Shown here: piece after piece, positions 50,137-57,330 of the stretch
How the letters are laid out: the number at the start of each line of letters is the position of its first letter
How positions within the stretch are numbered: the first letter of the stretch is position 1
Source of the DNA: Paracoccus aeridis
GTDB lineage: Bacteria > Pseudomonadota > Alphaproteobacteria > Rhodobacterales > Rhodobacteraceae
Assembly: GCF_004923205.2 (NCBI RefSeq)
Contig: NZ_SELD02000018.1
Coordinates: 62,001-126,000 of the forward strand
Reading direction: 5' to 3'
Length of the DNA stretch: 64,000 nt
The notes under the pieces: model-generated
Database searches by the model: none
What the model saw: the letters and a program-made list of their open reading frames with translations, nothing else
What the model was told of the DNA's origin: nothing
Translations under genes and position numbers: made by a program

Positions 50137-51006
50137 TCAGTCCAGTGCCTTGCCGATGCCGCGCATCAGGAACAGCGCGACGATGTTGGCGAGGATGACG
50201 GCGACGATCCCGCCGGCCGATGCGCCGCCCACGTCGAACTGCAGCAGCGCCAGCGAATAGACGAGATAGGTGAGGTTGGTGGATTCGTAGCCCGGGCCGC
50301 CGTTGGTCGTGACGAGGATCTCCGCGAACACGTTCAGCAGGAAGATCGTCTCGATCAGGATCACGACGGTGATCGCGCGGTTGAGGTGCGGCAGGATCAG
50401 GAAGCGGAACCGCGACCACGCGCTCGCGCCGTCCATCTCGGCCGCCTCCATCTGCTCGCTGTCGAGCGATTGCAGCGAGGTCAGCAGGATCAGCGTCGCG
50501 AAGGGCAGCCACTGCCAGGCCACGATGATGATGATCGACAGAAGCGGGATCTCGGCCAGGAAGTCGATCGGCTGGAACCCCAGCGACTGCGCCGCATAGG
50601 CGAACAGGCCGTTCGTGGGGTTCATGAGCATGTTCTTCCAGACCAGCGCGGACACCGTCGGCATGACGAGGAACGGCGCGATCACGAGGATGCGGACGAC
50701 CCCCTGCCCCCAGATCGGCTGGTCGATCAGCAGCGCCAGCGCGATCCCGCCCGCGACCGTGACCGCGAGGACGCCCCCTACCAGCAGAAGCGTGTTCCAG
50801 AGCGCGGTCCAGAAGCCCGGATCGCCAAGGAAGTAGGTGTAGTTGATGAAGCCCGCGAACCCGGTCTGGGTCGGGTCGAGCAGGTTGTAGCGCTGGAAGC
50901 TGAACCACAGCGTCATCGCCAGCGGCACGATCATCCAGGCGAACAGGAGGATGACCGATGGCGCGACCATCAGGCGCGCGAGCGATCTTTGATGCTGCGT
51001 GGCCAT
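50137..51006 (-). CDS. smoF: Polyol ABC transporter permease (MalF-type)
   Basis: 289 residues, six transmembrane helices; EAA loop MEAAEMDGASAWSRFRFLILP. Forms a heterodimer with SmoG. ATG at 51006 follows a strong GGAGGGGG Shine-Dalgarno. Separated from the binding-protein gene by 98 bp containing a hairpin. Confidence 0.93.
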   Translation of the reverse strand: MATQHQRSLARLMVAPSVILLFAWMIVPLAMTLWFSFQRYNLLDPTQTGFAGFINYTYFLGDPGFWTALWNTLLLVGGVLAVTVAGGIALALLIDQPIWGQGVVRILVIAPFLVMPTVSALVWKNMLMNPTNGLFAYAAQSLGFQPIDFLAEIPLLSIIIIVAWQWLPFATLILLTSLQSLDSEQMEAAEMDGASAWSRFRFLILPHLNRAITVVILIETIFLLNVFAEILVTTNGGPGYESTNLTYLVYSLALLQFDVGGASAGGIVAVILANIVALFLMRGIGKALD

Positions 51007-51034
51007 GCGACCCCCTCCGCTCCTTCGGTTGGCA

Positions 51035-51053
51035 GGGCGGGATCAACCCGCCC
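51035..51053 (-). repeat. Intercistronic hairpin between smoE and smoF
   Basis: GGGCGGG / CCCGCCC, 7-bp perfect GC stem with a 5-nt loop, 52 bp after the binding-protein stop. No T-run on the minus strand. Placement after the binding protein and before permease genes suggests partial attenuation or mRNA protection. Confidence 0.55.
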
Positions 51054-51104
51054 CGGTCGTTTCTCAGACCCGCGCCGCTTCTGGCCGGATCATTTCAGGA
51101 CGGA

Positions 51105-52421
51105 TCACTTCGGGTAACCGGCCTTCGCCATCTCGCGCGTGGCGAGGGCCTGCGCCTGCGTCAGCGCCTGGTCGGGGCTGACCTGCCCCGCCGCGGCCGC
51201 GCTGAACTGCTGGCCGACGGCCGTGCCGATCGCCTGGAACTCGGGGATCGCGACGAACTGGCCGCCGGTATAGGGCGTGTCCTTGACCGACGGCTTGTCG
51301 GGCGTCGCCGCGTTCATCGACATCAGCGTCATGTCCGCGAAGGGCGCCTCGGCCTTGTAGTCCGCGTTCTCGTAGAGCGAGGTCCGCGTGCCGGGCGGGG
51401 CGGCGCGCCAGCCTTCTTCGGTCGCCACGAGGTTGGTGTAGTCCTTGGAGGTCGCCCAGGCCACGAACTTCTCGGCCGCTTCCGGGGCGTCGGTCGAAGC
51501 GGGGATCCCCAGGTTCCACGACCACAGCCAGTTGCCGTGGTTGTCCACGCCTTCCTTGTTCGGGAACTGTGCGAAGCCGACCTTGTCGGCGACGGTCGAC
51601 TCCCCGGGGTCGGTCACGAAGGACGCGGCGACCGTGGCGTCGATCCAGATCCCGCACTTGCCCTGCTGGAACAGCGCGAGGTTTTCGTTGAAGCCGTTCG
51701 AGGACGCGCCGGGCGGGCCGAACCTGGTGATCGCGTTGACGTAGTCGGTCGCCGCTTCCTTCCACTCGGGCTGGTCGAACTGCGGCTTCCACTCGGCGTC
51801 GAACCACGATGCGCCGTAGCTGTTGGCCATGGCGGTCAGCAGCGCCATGTTCTCGCCCCAGCCGGCCTTGCCGCGCAGGCAGATCCCGGAAATGCCCGCG
51901 TCGCGGTCGGTCATCTTCTCGGCCGCGTCCAGCACCTGCGCCCAGGTGGGGCTGTCGCCCAGGGTGACTCCGGCCTTCTCGGCCAGGTCGGTGCGATACA
52001 TCACCATCGCCGATTCGCCGTAGAACGGCGCGGCGTAGAGCTTGCCGTCCACCGACAGGGCCGCGCGCACCGCGGGCAGCAGGTCGTCCGTGTCATAGTC
52101 CGCAGGCAGCGCGTCCAGGGGACGAAGCCAGTTCTGCCGGGCCCAGATCGGGACCTCGTAGTTGCCGACCGTCACCACGTCGTACTGCCCGCCCTTCGTG
52201 GCGATGTCGGTCGTGACGCGCTGGCGCAGGATGTTTTCTTCGAGCGTCACCCATTCCAGCTGGATGTCCGGGTTCTTGGTGGTGAAGTCGCTCGCCAGCT
52301 TCTGCATCCGGATCATGTCGCCGTTGTTCACGGTGGCGATCGTCAGCGTTTCGGCCCCGACAGGGACCGCCAACGCGGATACCGCGCAAGCGCCCATGAG
52401 AGCACGCATCTTGTAGGTCAT
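51105..52421 (-). CDS. smoE: Polyol ABC transporter periplasmic binding protein
   Basis: 438 residues. Signal peptide MTYKMRALMGACAVSALAVPVGA (in two parts MTYKMRALMG and ACAVSALAVPVGA), then a family 1 carbohydrate-binding protein with TIATVNNGDMIRMQKLASDF and the GKCGIWIDATVAA region. Binds sorbitol/mannitol-type polyols in R. sphaeroides homologues. ATG at 52421 with GGGAGGA upstream. First gene of the polyol operon; a palindromic operator lies 18-44 bp upstream. Confidence 0.92.
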   Translation of the reverse strand: MTYKMRALMGACAVSALAVPVGAETLTIATVNNGDMIRMQKLASDFTTKNPDIQLEWVTLEENILRQRVTTDIATKGGQYDVVTVGNYEVPIWARQNWLRPLDALPADYDTDDLLPAVRAALSVDGKLYAAPFYGESAMVMYRTDLAEKAGVTLGDSPTWAQVLDAAEKMTDRDAGISGICLRGKAGWGENMALLTAMANSYGASWFDAEWKPQFDQPEWKEAATDYVNAITRFGPPGASSNGFNENLALFQQGKCGIWIDATVAASFVTDPGESTVADKVGFAQFPNKEGVDNHGNWLWSWNLGIPASTDAPEAAEKFVAWATSKDYTNLVATEEGWRAAPPGTRTSLYENADYKAEAPFADMTLMSMNAATPDKPSVKDTPYTGGQFVAIPEFQAIGTAVGQQFSAAAAGQVSPDQALTQAQALATREMAKAGYPK

Positions 52422-52438
52422 GGCTTCCTCCCGAAGCG

Positions 52439-52465
52439 GCATTTGCCCGCAGTCTGGGCAAATGC
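52439..52465. promoter_or_regulatory. Perfect inverted repeat, likely SorC-family operator
   Basis: GCATTTGCCC and GGGCAAATGC (10-bp perfect arms) with a 7-nt spacer in the 91-bp divergent gap between the regulator gene and smoE. The right arm runs into the -10 region of the smoE promoter and also falls where a -35 for the regulator would be, so one protein could control both directions. Confidence 0.75.
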
Positions 52466-52490
52466 TCACACTCCGTGCTAGGATTGTCAA
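52462..52490 (-). promoter_or_regulatory. Candidate polyol operon promoter
   Basis: On the minus strand, a perfect -35 TTGACA (52490-52485), 17-bp spacer, and GAGCAT (52467-52462) preceded by TGT as an extended -10. The -10 overlaps the operator by four bases. Confidence 0.55.
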
Positions 52491-52512
52491 ACGGATTCAA
52501 GGAAGGCGCCCC

Positions 52513-53445
52513 GTGTCCGAGGAACATGCACGGCTGGAACAGGCGGCGCGGGCGGCGTGGCTCGCCCATGTCGGCGGCCTGACCCAGGACGAGATCGCGC
52601 GGAACATGGGCATTTCGCGGCAGGCGGCGCAGCGGCTGGTGGCGCAGGCGCAGGCGGCGGGGATCGTCAAGGTCCGCATCGATCACCCGCTCACCGCGTG
52701 CCTGAACCTTGGCGCGGCGCTGCAGGACCGCTTCGGGTTGCGGCTGGCCGGGGTCGCGCCGTCCGGCACTGGCCTGGCCGGCGTGGCCCGCGCCGTCGCC
52801 GACATGATCGAACGCGAGCTGCTGCGGCCGGAGCCGATCACCCTTGCAGTCGGAACCGGCCGCACCCTGCGCGCGGCGGTCGAGCAGATGGGCCGGATCG
52901 ACTGCCCCCGGCACCGGATCGTCTCGCTCAGCGGCAACATCGCCCCCGATGGATCGGCGGCCTATTTCAACGTGCTGTTCTCGCTGTCCGAACTGGTCAC
53001 CGCCCGCAGCTTTCCGCTGATGGTGCCGGTGATCGCCGCGAACGCGGCAGAGCGGGCGGCGCTGCACCGCCAGCCGGGCAACATCCGGGTGATGCAGATG
53101 GCGGCGGGCGCAGATACCGCGATCGTGGGCCTTGGCACCTTCGGCCCCGACGCGCCGCTGCGAAAGGACGGGTTCCTGACGGCTGAGGAAATCGCCGACC
53201 GCCAGGCCGCCGGCGCCGTGGGCGAGATCTTGGGCCACGCCTATACCGTCGAAGGTGCGTTCCTGCCGCAGGACGACCGCGTCGCCTCGGCCCCCCTGCC
53301 CGACCCGGGCCGCGCGCTGGTCGCCGCCGCAGCCTGGGGCGAGCCCAAGCGCGAGGCGATGCTGGGCGCGCTGCGGACCGGGCGGCTGAACGCGATCTTC
53401 ACCGACGAGGATACCGCGGCCTGGCTGCTGGACCACACCGGCTGA
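52513..53445 (+). CDS. smoC: SorC/DeoR-type sugar-binding transcriptional regulator
   Basis: 310 residues. N-terminal helix-turn-helix (GGLTQDEIARNMGISRQAAQ) then a SorC-family effector-binding domain (TLAVGTGRTLRAAVEQM, IVSLSGNIAPDG, ADTAIVGLGTFG). Divergent from the polyol operon and separated by 91 bp with a perfect operator palindrome, so a local polyol-responsive regulator is the best reading. GTG start at 52513 preceded by GGAAGG; a longer frame to 52420 would run through the operator. The smoC name is transferred by position and family. Confidence 0.87.
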   Translation: MSEEHARLEQAARAAWLAHVGGLTQDEIARNMGISRQAAQRLVAQAQAAGIVKVRIDHPLTACLNLGAALQDRFGLRLAGVAPSGTGLAGVARAVADMIERELLRPEPITLAVGTGRTLRAAVEQMGRIDCPRHRIVSLSGNIAPDGSAAYFNVLFSLSELVTARSFPLMVPVIAANAAERAALHRQPGNIRVMQMAAGADTAIVGLGTFGPDAPLRKDGFLTAEEIADRQAAGAVGEILGHAYTVEGAFLPQDDRVASAPLPDPGRALVAAAAWGEPKREAMLGALRTGRLNAIFTDEDTAAWLLDHTG

Positions 53446-53453
53446 GCGCCGGT
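53437..53453. terminator. Weak hairpin between convergent regulator and glycosyltransferase genes
   Basis: ACCGGC / GCCGGT, 6-bp stem with loop TGAGC, overlapping the regulator stop codon. No T-run; only tentative as a terminator. Confidence 0.3.
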
Positions 53454-53465
53454 ACGGGCCGAGCG

Positions 53466-54623
53466 TCAGTCCGGGGACGCGGCGCGGGCGAGCCATGCCG
53501 CCCAGTCGGGCGCGTCCGCCGCAAGGCCCGGCGGCTCGCCGCGCGACGCACGGGCCGCGACAAGCGCCGCCGACGCTGCAGGCGCAACGGGCCAGTCCGA
53601 CCCGGGCGGGGGCATCTGCGGCGGGGCGGCCATGTCGGCGGCCGGTGGGGTCGCGCCCGTCTCTGCCGCCTTGCGCCGCCGGCGGTCGATGACGCTTCCC
53701 GCCAGCCGCCGCAGCATCTCGGGCTGCACCAGCCGCGGCAGCACCGCGCCCACCCGGCGCGCCTTGATGTCCGCGACGAGCCTTTCGTAGCGCAGCGCGT
53801 TCCGCAGATCGCGCCCCATCGTCCGGGCCGTGCGCCGCGCCACCGGATCGGCGATCGTCGGCAGCGCGTCGTGTGCCGCCAGCATCGCTTCGACAGTTTC
53901 GACCGACAGCCGGTGCGAGACCGAGCCCGCGTGGCGGCGATAGGCGTAAAGGGGATCGGGCAGCAGCAGGAACGTCGCCCCGTCGATCAGCAGCCGCAGG
54001 ACCAGGTCGTAATCCTCGCCGATCCGCAGCGTCGGGTCGTAGCGGCGGCGGCCCAGCACCGACCGCCGGATCACCGGCTTGAGGTAACCGAAGGACGGCA
54101 GGTCCGCCCCCGGCGCGTTGCCGCGCAGCCAGAGGTCGAGCGTCAGCGGCATCGGCGACGCAAGCTGCAGGCCCTGCAGCAGCGTCCGGCCGCCTGCCTG
54201 CTCGGCCGCGCCGAAAAAGACGAGGTCGTCGGCCACGATGTCAGCGCCAGCGTCCGTCGCCGCCTCGATCAGACGCGAAAGACGTTGCGGGTGGATCAGG
54301 TCGTCGCTGTCCACCACGGCAATCCAGTCGCCCCGCGCCGCGTCGAGCGCAAGGTTACGGGTCACGCCGGGCCCGCCGTTCCGCGCCGAGGCGATCACCC
54401 GCACGCGCGGATCGGTCCGGGCCAGACTGCGCGCGATGGCCACGCTGTCGTCGTCGGACGCGTCGTCGGCGACGATCAGCTCCAGCCGCCGCTCGGACTG
54501 CGCAAGGACCGCCTGCATCGACACCGAAAGGTAGCGCGCGCCGCGGTAGTTCGCCATGATGACGGAAACGACCGGCGACGGCCCATCGCCATGGTCCTGT
54601 GATGTCTGGCCGTCCAGGTTCAT
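53466..54623 (-). CDS. GT2 family glycosyltransferase (ExoO/ExoU-like)
   Basis: 385 residues. GT-A fold with VSVIMANYRGARYLSVSMQA, the first acidic pair in VADDAS, DxD in VVDSDD, and RIGEDYDLVLRL. The C-terminal 80 residues are Ala/Pro-rich. A paralogous gene sits at 63188. Probably adds a sugar to the lipid-linked exopolysaccharide unit at the cytoplasmic face of the membrane. The ATG at 54623 is taken; 54647 is an alternative and neither has a strong Shine-Dalgarno. Divergent from the GH16 gene. Confidence 0.82.
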   Translation of the reverse strand: MNLDGQTSQDHGDGPSPVVSVIMANYRGARYLSVSMQAVLAQSERRLELIVADDASDDDSVAIARSLARTDPRVRVIASARNGGPGVTRNLALDAARGDWIAVVDSDDLIHPQRLSRLIEAATDAGADIVADDLVFFGAAEQAGGRTLLQGLQLASPMPLTLDLWLRGNAPGADLPSFGYLKPVIRRSVLGRRRYDPTLRIGEDYDLVLRLLIDGATFLLLPDPLYAYRRHAGSVSHRLSVETVEAMLAAHDALPTIADPVARRTARTMGRDLRNALRYERLVADIKARRVGAVLPRLVQPEMLRRLAGSVIDRRRRKAAETGATPPAADMAAPPQMPPPGSDWPVAPAASAALVAARASRGEPPGLAADAPDWAAWLARAASPD

Positions 54624-54751
54624 CGTGACGCCGCCACCGGTTTCCATGCCCGCTCGCCTGCCGGCAGACCAGCAGGGCTGCGCGGCTTGTATCGCGCGCG
54701 GCCCGGGGCGACAACCGGACTTCCAGAGGCCGTGCAGACAAGGAACCACCG

Positions 54752-55591
54752 ATGAATGCACCGAACCCGATCCATCCGCTGCCGCTTGCGGTCCTGATAT
54801 GCGCGGCGCTCGCCGGCGCCCCGTCCGCGCAGGAGGCGATCGCGACCGATCCGTCGGCGCCGTTTCCGGAAGCGCCTGAACAGGCGGGCTTCCGTGATGA
54901 CTTCGACAGTCTCGACAAGGACCGCTGGTATGTGTCCGACGGCTGGACCAACGGCGAGCACCAGGATTGCCACTGGTCGGCCGGGGCGGTGCAGGTGAAG
55001 GACGGCAAGCTCACGCTGTTCCGCATTCCCGCCCCGCCCGCGCCTGCCAGCGGCAAGTCCCTTCCGCCCCGCTGCGGCGAGGTGCAGACCAAGGGTTTCT
55101 TCCGCTACGGCACGTTCGAGGCGCGGATCCGTACGCCGAAGGCGTCGGGGATGAACGCCTCGGTGTTCACCTATGCCGGGCCGGTGCACGACTACCCGCA
55201 CAGCGAGATCGACATCGAGATCCTGACCCGGAACCCCGGCGAACTGGCGTACAACACCTTCGTGGACGGCAAGCCGATGAACGGCAAGACCGTGCCCGTC
55301 GCGCCGCCGATCGACGAGGCGTTCCACGACGTCGCCTTCCGGTGGGGGCCTGACGGGATCACCTGGTACACGGACGGCGAGGAAACCTACCGCACCGCGC
55401 CCGGTGCGACCCTGCCGGACTTTCCGCAGAAGCTCTACATGTCGCTGTGGAGCACGACGAAGCTGGTGGACTGGATGGGGCCGTTGCGCAAGGACGTCGG
55501 CATCGAAAGCTACGAGATCGACTGGGTCGCCTACACGCCACTGGACAAGGCGTGCCTGTTCCCGGAGTCAGTGACCTGCAAAGCGCCGTGA
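54752..55591 (+). CDS. Secreted GH16 family endo-beta-glycanase (ExoK-like)
   Basis: 279 residues. Signal peptide ending APSAQ (about residue 27), then a GH16 domain with the catalytic EIDIE (in HSEIDIEIL), the nucleophile and acid/base glutamates. Size and context match ExoK-type enzymes that trim succinoglycan. A C-terminal cysteine pair (ACLFPESVTC) is present. Only plus-strand gene in the exopolysaccharide part; followed by a good terminator. Confidence 0.88.
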   Translation: MNAPNPIHPLPLAVLICAALAGAPSAQEAIATDPSAPFPEAPEQAGFRDDFDSLDKDRWYVSDGWTNGEHQDCHWSAGAVQVKDGKLTLFRIPAPPAPASGKSLPPRCGEVQTKGFFRYGTFEARIRTPKASGMNASVFTYAGPVHDYPHSEIDIEILTRNPGELAYNTFVDGKPMNGKTVPVAPPIDEAFHDVAFRWGPDGITWYTDGEETYRTAPGATLPDFPQKLYMSLWSTTKLVDWMGPLRKDVGIESYEIDWVAYTPLDKACLFPESVTCKAP

Positions 55592-55610
55592 GCGCACAGC
55601 CGAAACGGAA

Positions 55611-55636
55611 AAGACCGCCGCGGTTGCGGCGGTCTT
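55611..55636. terminator. Bidirectional terminator between GH16 and ExoY-type genes
   Basis: Perfect 11-bp stem AAGACCGCCGC / GCGGCGGTCTT with loop GGTT, 19 bp after the GH16 stop and 24 bp past the ExoY-type stop. On the minus strand the stem is followed by TTCCGTTTC, giving a T-rich end. Confidence 0.8.
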
Positions 55637-55660
55637 GCCAGTCGTCCGGTCAGTGCTTTT

Positions 55661-56407
55661 TCAGTGCGCGCCGCGCGACATCAGGATCGCCGGCACGGTC
55701 AGCGCGATGATCCGCATGTCGCGGAGCAGGCTCCAGTTCGTGACGTAGAACCGGTCGAGCCGCACGCGCTCGGCGTAGGTCGTGTCGCTGCGGCCGCTGA
55801 TCTGCCAGAGCCCGGTCAGGCCCGGACGGGTCGCGAGGTAGTACTTGCCCGACGCGCCGTAGTAGTCGAGCTCGGCGTTCACCACGGGCCGCGGACCGAC
55901 GAGGCTCATCTCGCCCGACAGCACGTTGAGAAGCTGCGGCAGCTCGTCCAGGCTCAGCTTGCGCAGGATCGCGCCCAGCGGCGTCACGCGCGGATCGTTC
56001 ACCAGCTTGCGCTTAAGCTTCCACGTCGCCTCGTCCGCGGGATTGTCGCGGAAGTGCTGCGCCAGCACCTCGTCGCCGTTCACGACCATGGTGCGGAACT
56101 TCCAGCAGCGGAACTCGCGTCCCCGGAAGCCGATGCGGCGATGACCGTAGAGAAGGGGCCCCGGATCGGTCAGCTTCAGCATGACCGCGACCCCGATCAC
56201 CAGCGGCAGCAGGAACGGGATGCTGAGGACGACAAGCAGGATGTCGAGAATCCGCTTGGGCGTCCCCCCGACCGGAGCCGACGCCAGCGGCATGACCGCG
56301 GGCTGCGGCATCACGTCGCGCGGGCTTGCAACCTTGCCCAGAGCCATTGCAGGCACTTCCTGTTTGTGAACGGAACTGAACTCGTCGACCGAAACTAACT
56401 GCATCAT
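55661..56407 (-). CDS. exoY: Undecaprenyl-phosphate sugar phosphotransferase (ExoY-type)
   Basis: 248 residues. Initiating glycosyl-1-phosphate transferase that loads the first sugar (galactose in succinoglycan) on undecaprenyl phosphate. One membrane segment (ILDILLVVLSIPFLLPLVIG) then the catalytic blocks KFRTMV, LSLDELPQLLNVL, SLVGPRPV and RPGLTGLWQISGR. ATG at 56407 chosen (a GTG at 56410 and ATG at 56404 are neighbours). Upstream lies a 588-bp low-G+C stretch. Confidence 0.92.
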   Translation of the reverse strand: MMQLVSVDEFSSVHKQEVPAMALGKVASPRDVMPQPAVMPLASAPVGGTPKRILDILLVVLSIPFLLPLVIGVAVMLKLTDPGPLLYGHRRIGFRGREFRCWKFRTMVVNGDEVLAQHFRDNPADEATWKLKRKLVNDPRVTPLGAILRKLSLDELPQLLNVLSGEMSLVGPRPVVNAELDYYGASGKYYLATRPGLTGLWQISGRSDTTYAERVRLDRFYVTNWSLLRDMRIIALTVPAILMSRGAH

Positions 56408-56995
56408 CACACCTGCTTACCCAAACCCTCGGAACCACCCAGACACGCGCCCTCAACGGAGGACGAGAACGGCCGCCAAAAAGACGAGCGTAAGATGTGT
56501 TTAAATAGCTCTGCATTCAAGGCGAAATCCAGACTTGCATGCCTGCAAAAGGACGTGGCGTTCCGCCAGCCATTCTTCTCGTATAGGTTGAGTGATATCA
56601 TTGGGTGCGCGCGTTCGGCGGGAACTCGGCTGCGAAAAGCGGATGTCGACTTTCATGAAGCAGATGAAGGCGGGCTATTACATCGCGAATGACGCGATTG
56701 TGACTTTTCTCGCAGGGTCTCTGGTAAAGCCGCCGTACTTCAACGCACGAATTGTTCAACAGCAATTCCTGTCGAAACTCGCCCGTAACAAGACTCGACC
56801 TGCGGAGTTGCACGTCTCTGGCGTGTGTGGCCAGCCGGTGGCGAATCCCCGCTTGAGAGAGATTCGGTTCAGGCGTCAGGGCTGCAGCCCTTCGACCCTG
56901 GTCCGCTATCTTGGTGCCCGCCCTGCGCCACGGCACGTTTAGAGCCGCGGCGACTGCCAAGAGTGCTTCAGGGCCCGGTACGGGCCGCGGTCTGT
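56408..56995. other. 588-bp low-G+C region without a supported gene
   Basis: Visibly poorer in G+C than everything around it. It must contain the promoter for exoY on the minus strand: TTGAAT is readable at 56520-56515 and CATCTT 17 bp on, a weak pair. A short inverted repeat TTGCA-N4-TGCAA lies at 56535-56548. Short open frames exist (GTG or ATG start at 56592 or 56643, ending 56942 on the plus strand) but lack a good Shine-Dalgarno and a recognisable family. May be a long regulatory leader or a decayed gene. Confidence 0.5.
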
Positions 56996-57244
56996 TCAGG
57001 GCAGCAGGGATCCGTGCTCGGTAACAATGATCCGGTCAGGCTGGCGGGCGCGTCTGCGGGCCCGCGGCCGCACCCGGCCGTTCGCCGCGAAAGCGATCCA
57101 GGCCAGCAGGATCATCTGCATGGCGACGAGCATTCCGAAGGACAGCAGGGCGATGACCGTGAGCGGGAGCCGGGCGAGGGCGCCCGCGATCAACGTGCCC
57201 ACGAGCACGGCAACCTCGAAGACAAGGAATCGAATCACGAACAT
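56996..57244 (-). CDS. Small membrane protein, ExoX/SyrA-like
   Basis: 82 residues with two hydrophobic helices (FLVFEVAVLVGTLIAGAL and LTVIALLSFGMLVAMQMILLA, quoted in part) and a basic tail RPRARRRARQ. Size, topology and position beside ExoY- and ExoP-type genes recall the ExoX/SyrA family of small inner-membrane regulators of exopolysaccharide output. Similarity is by pattern only. ATG at 57244; the Shine-Dalgarno AAGGGGGA can pair with an upstream CCCTTGC. Confidence 0.55.
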   Translation of the reverse strand: MFVIRFLVFEVAVLVGTLIAGALARLPLTVIALLSFGMLVAMQMILLAWIAFAANGRVRPRARRRARQPDRIIVTEHGSLLP

Positions 57245-57250
57245 GGGTCC

Positions 57251-57266
57251 CCCTTGCACGCAAGGG
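57251..57266 (-). promoter_or_regulatory. Hairpin that covers the Shine-Dalgarno of the ExoX-like gene
   Basis: CCCTTGC-GT-GCAAGGG on the minus strand. As RNA it gives a 6-bp stem with a CGUG loop in which the AAGGG part of the ribosome-binding site is paired, ending 6 nt before the start codon. It may regulate translation. Confidence 0.45.
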
Positions 57267-57330
57267 TAGACCTGCTGTCCAGACCGATCCAGCATCCATT
57301 TGATTAACTTTTACTTGGCTGTGCCTAAAG

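Noticed and set aside
56592-56942. 116-codon plus-strand frame in the low-G+C region
   Set aside because: GTG start without a clear ribosome-binding site, no family recognised and an equally long frame on the other strand; kept only as part of the noted region.
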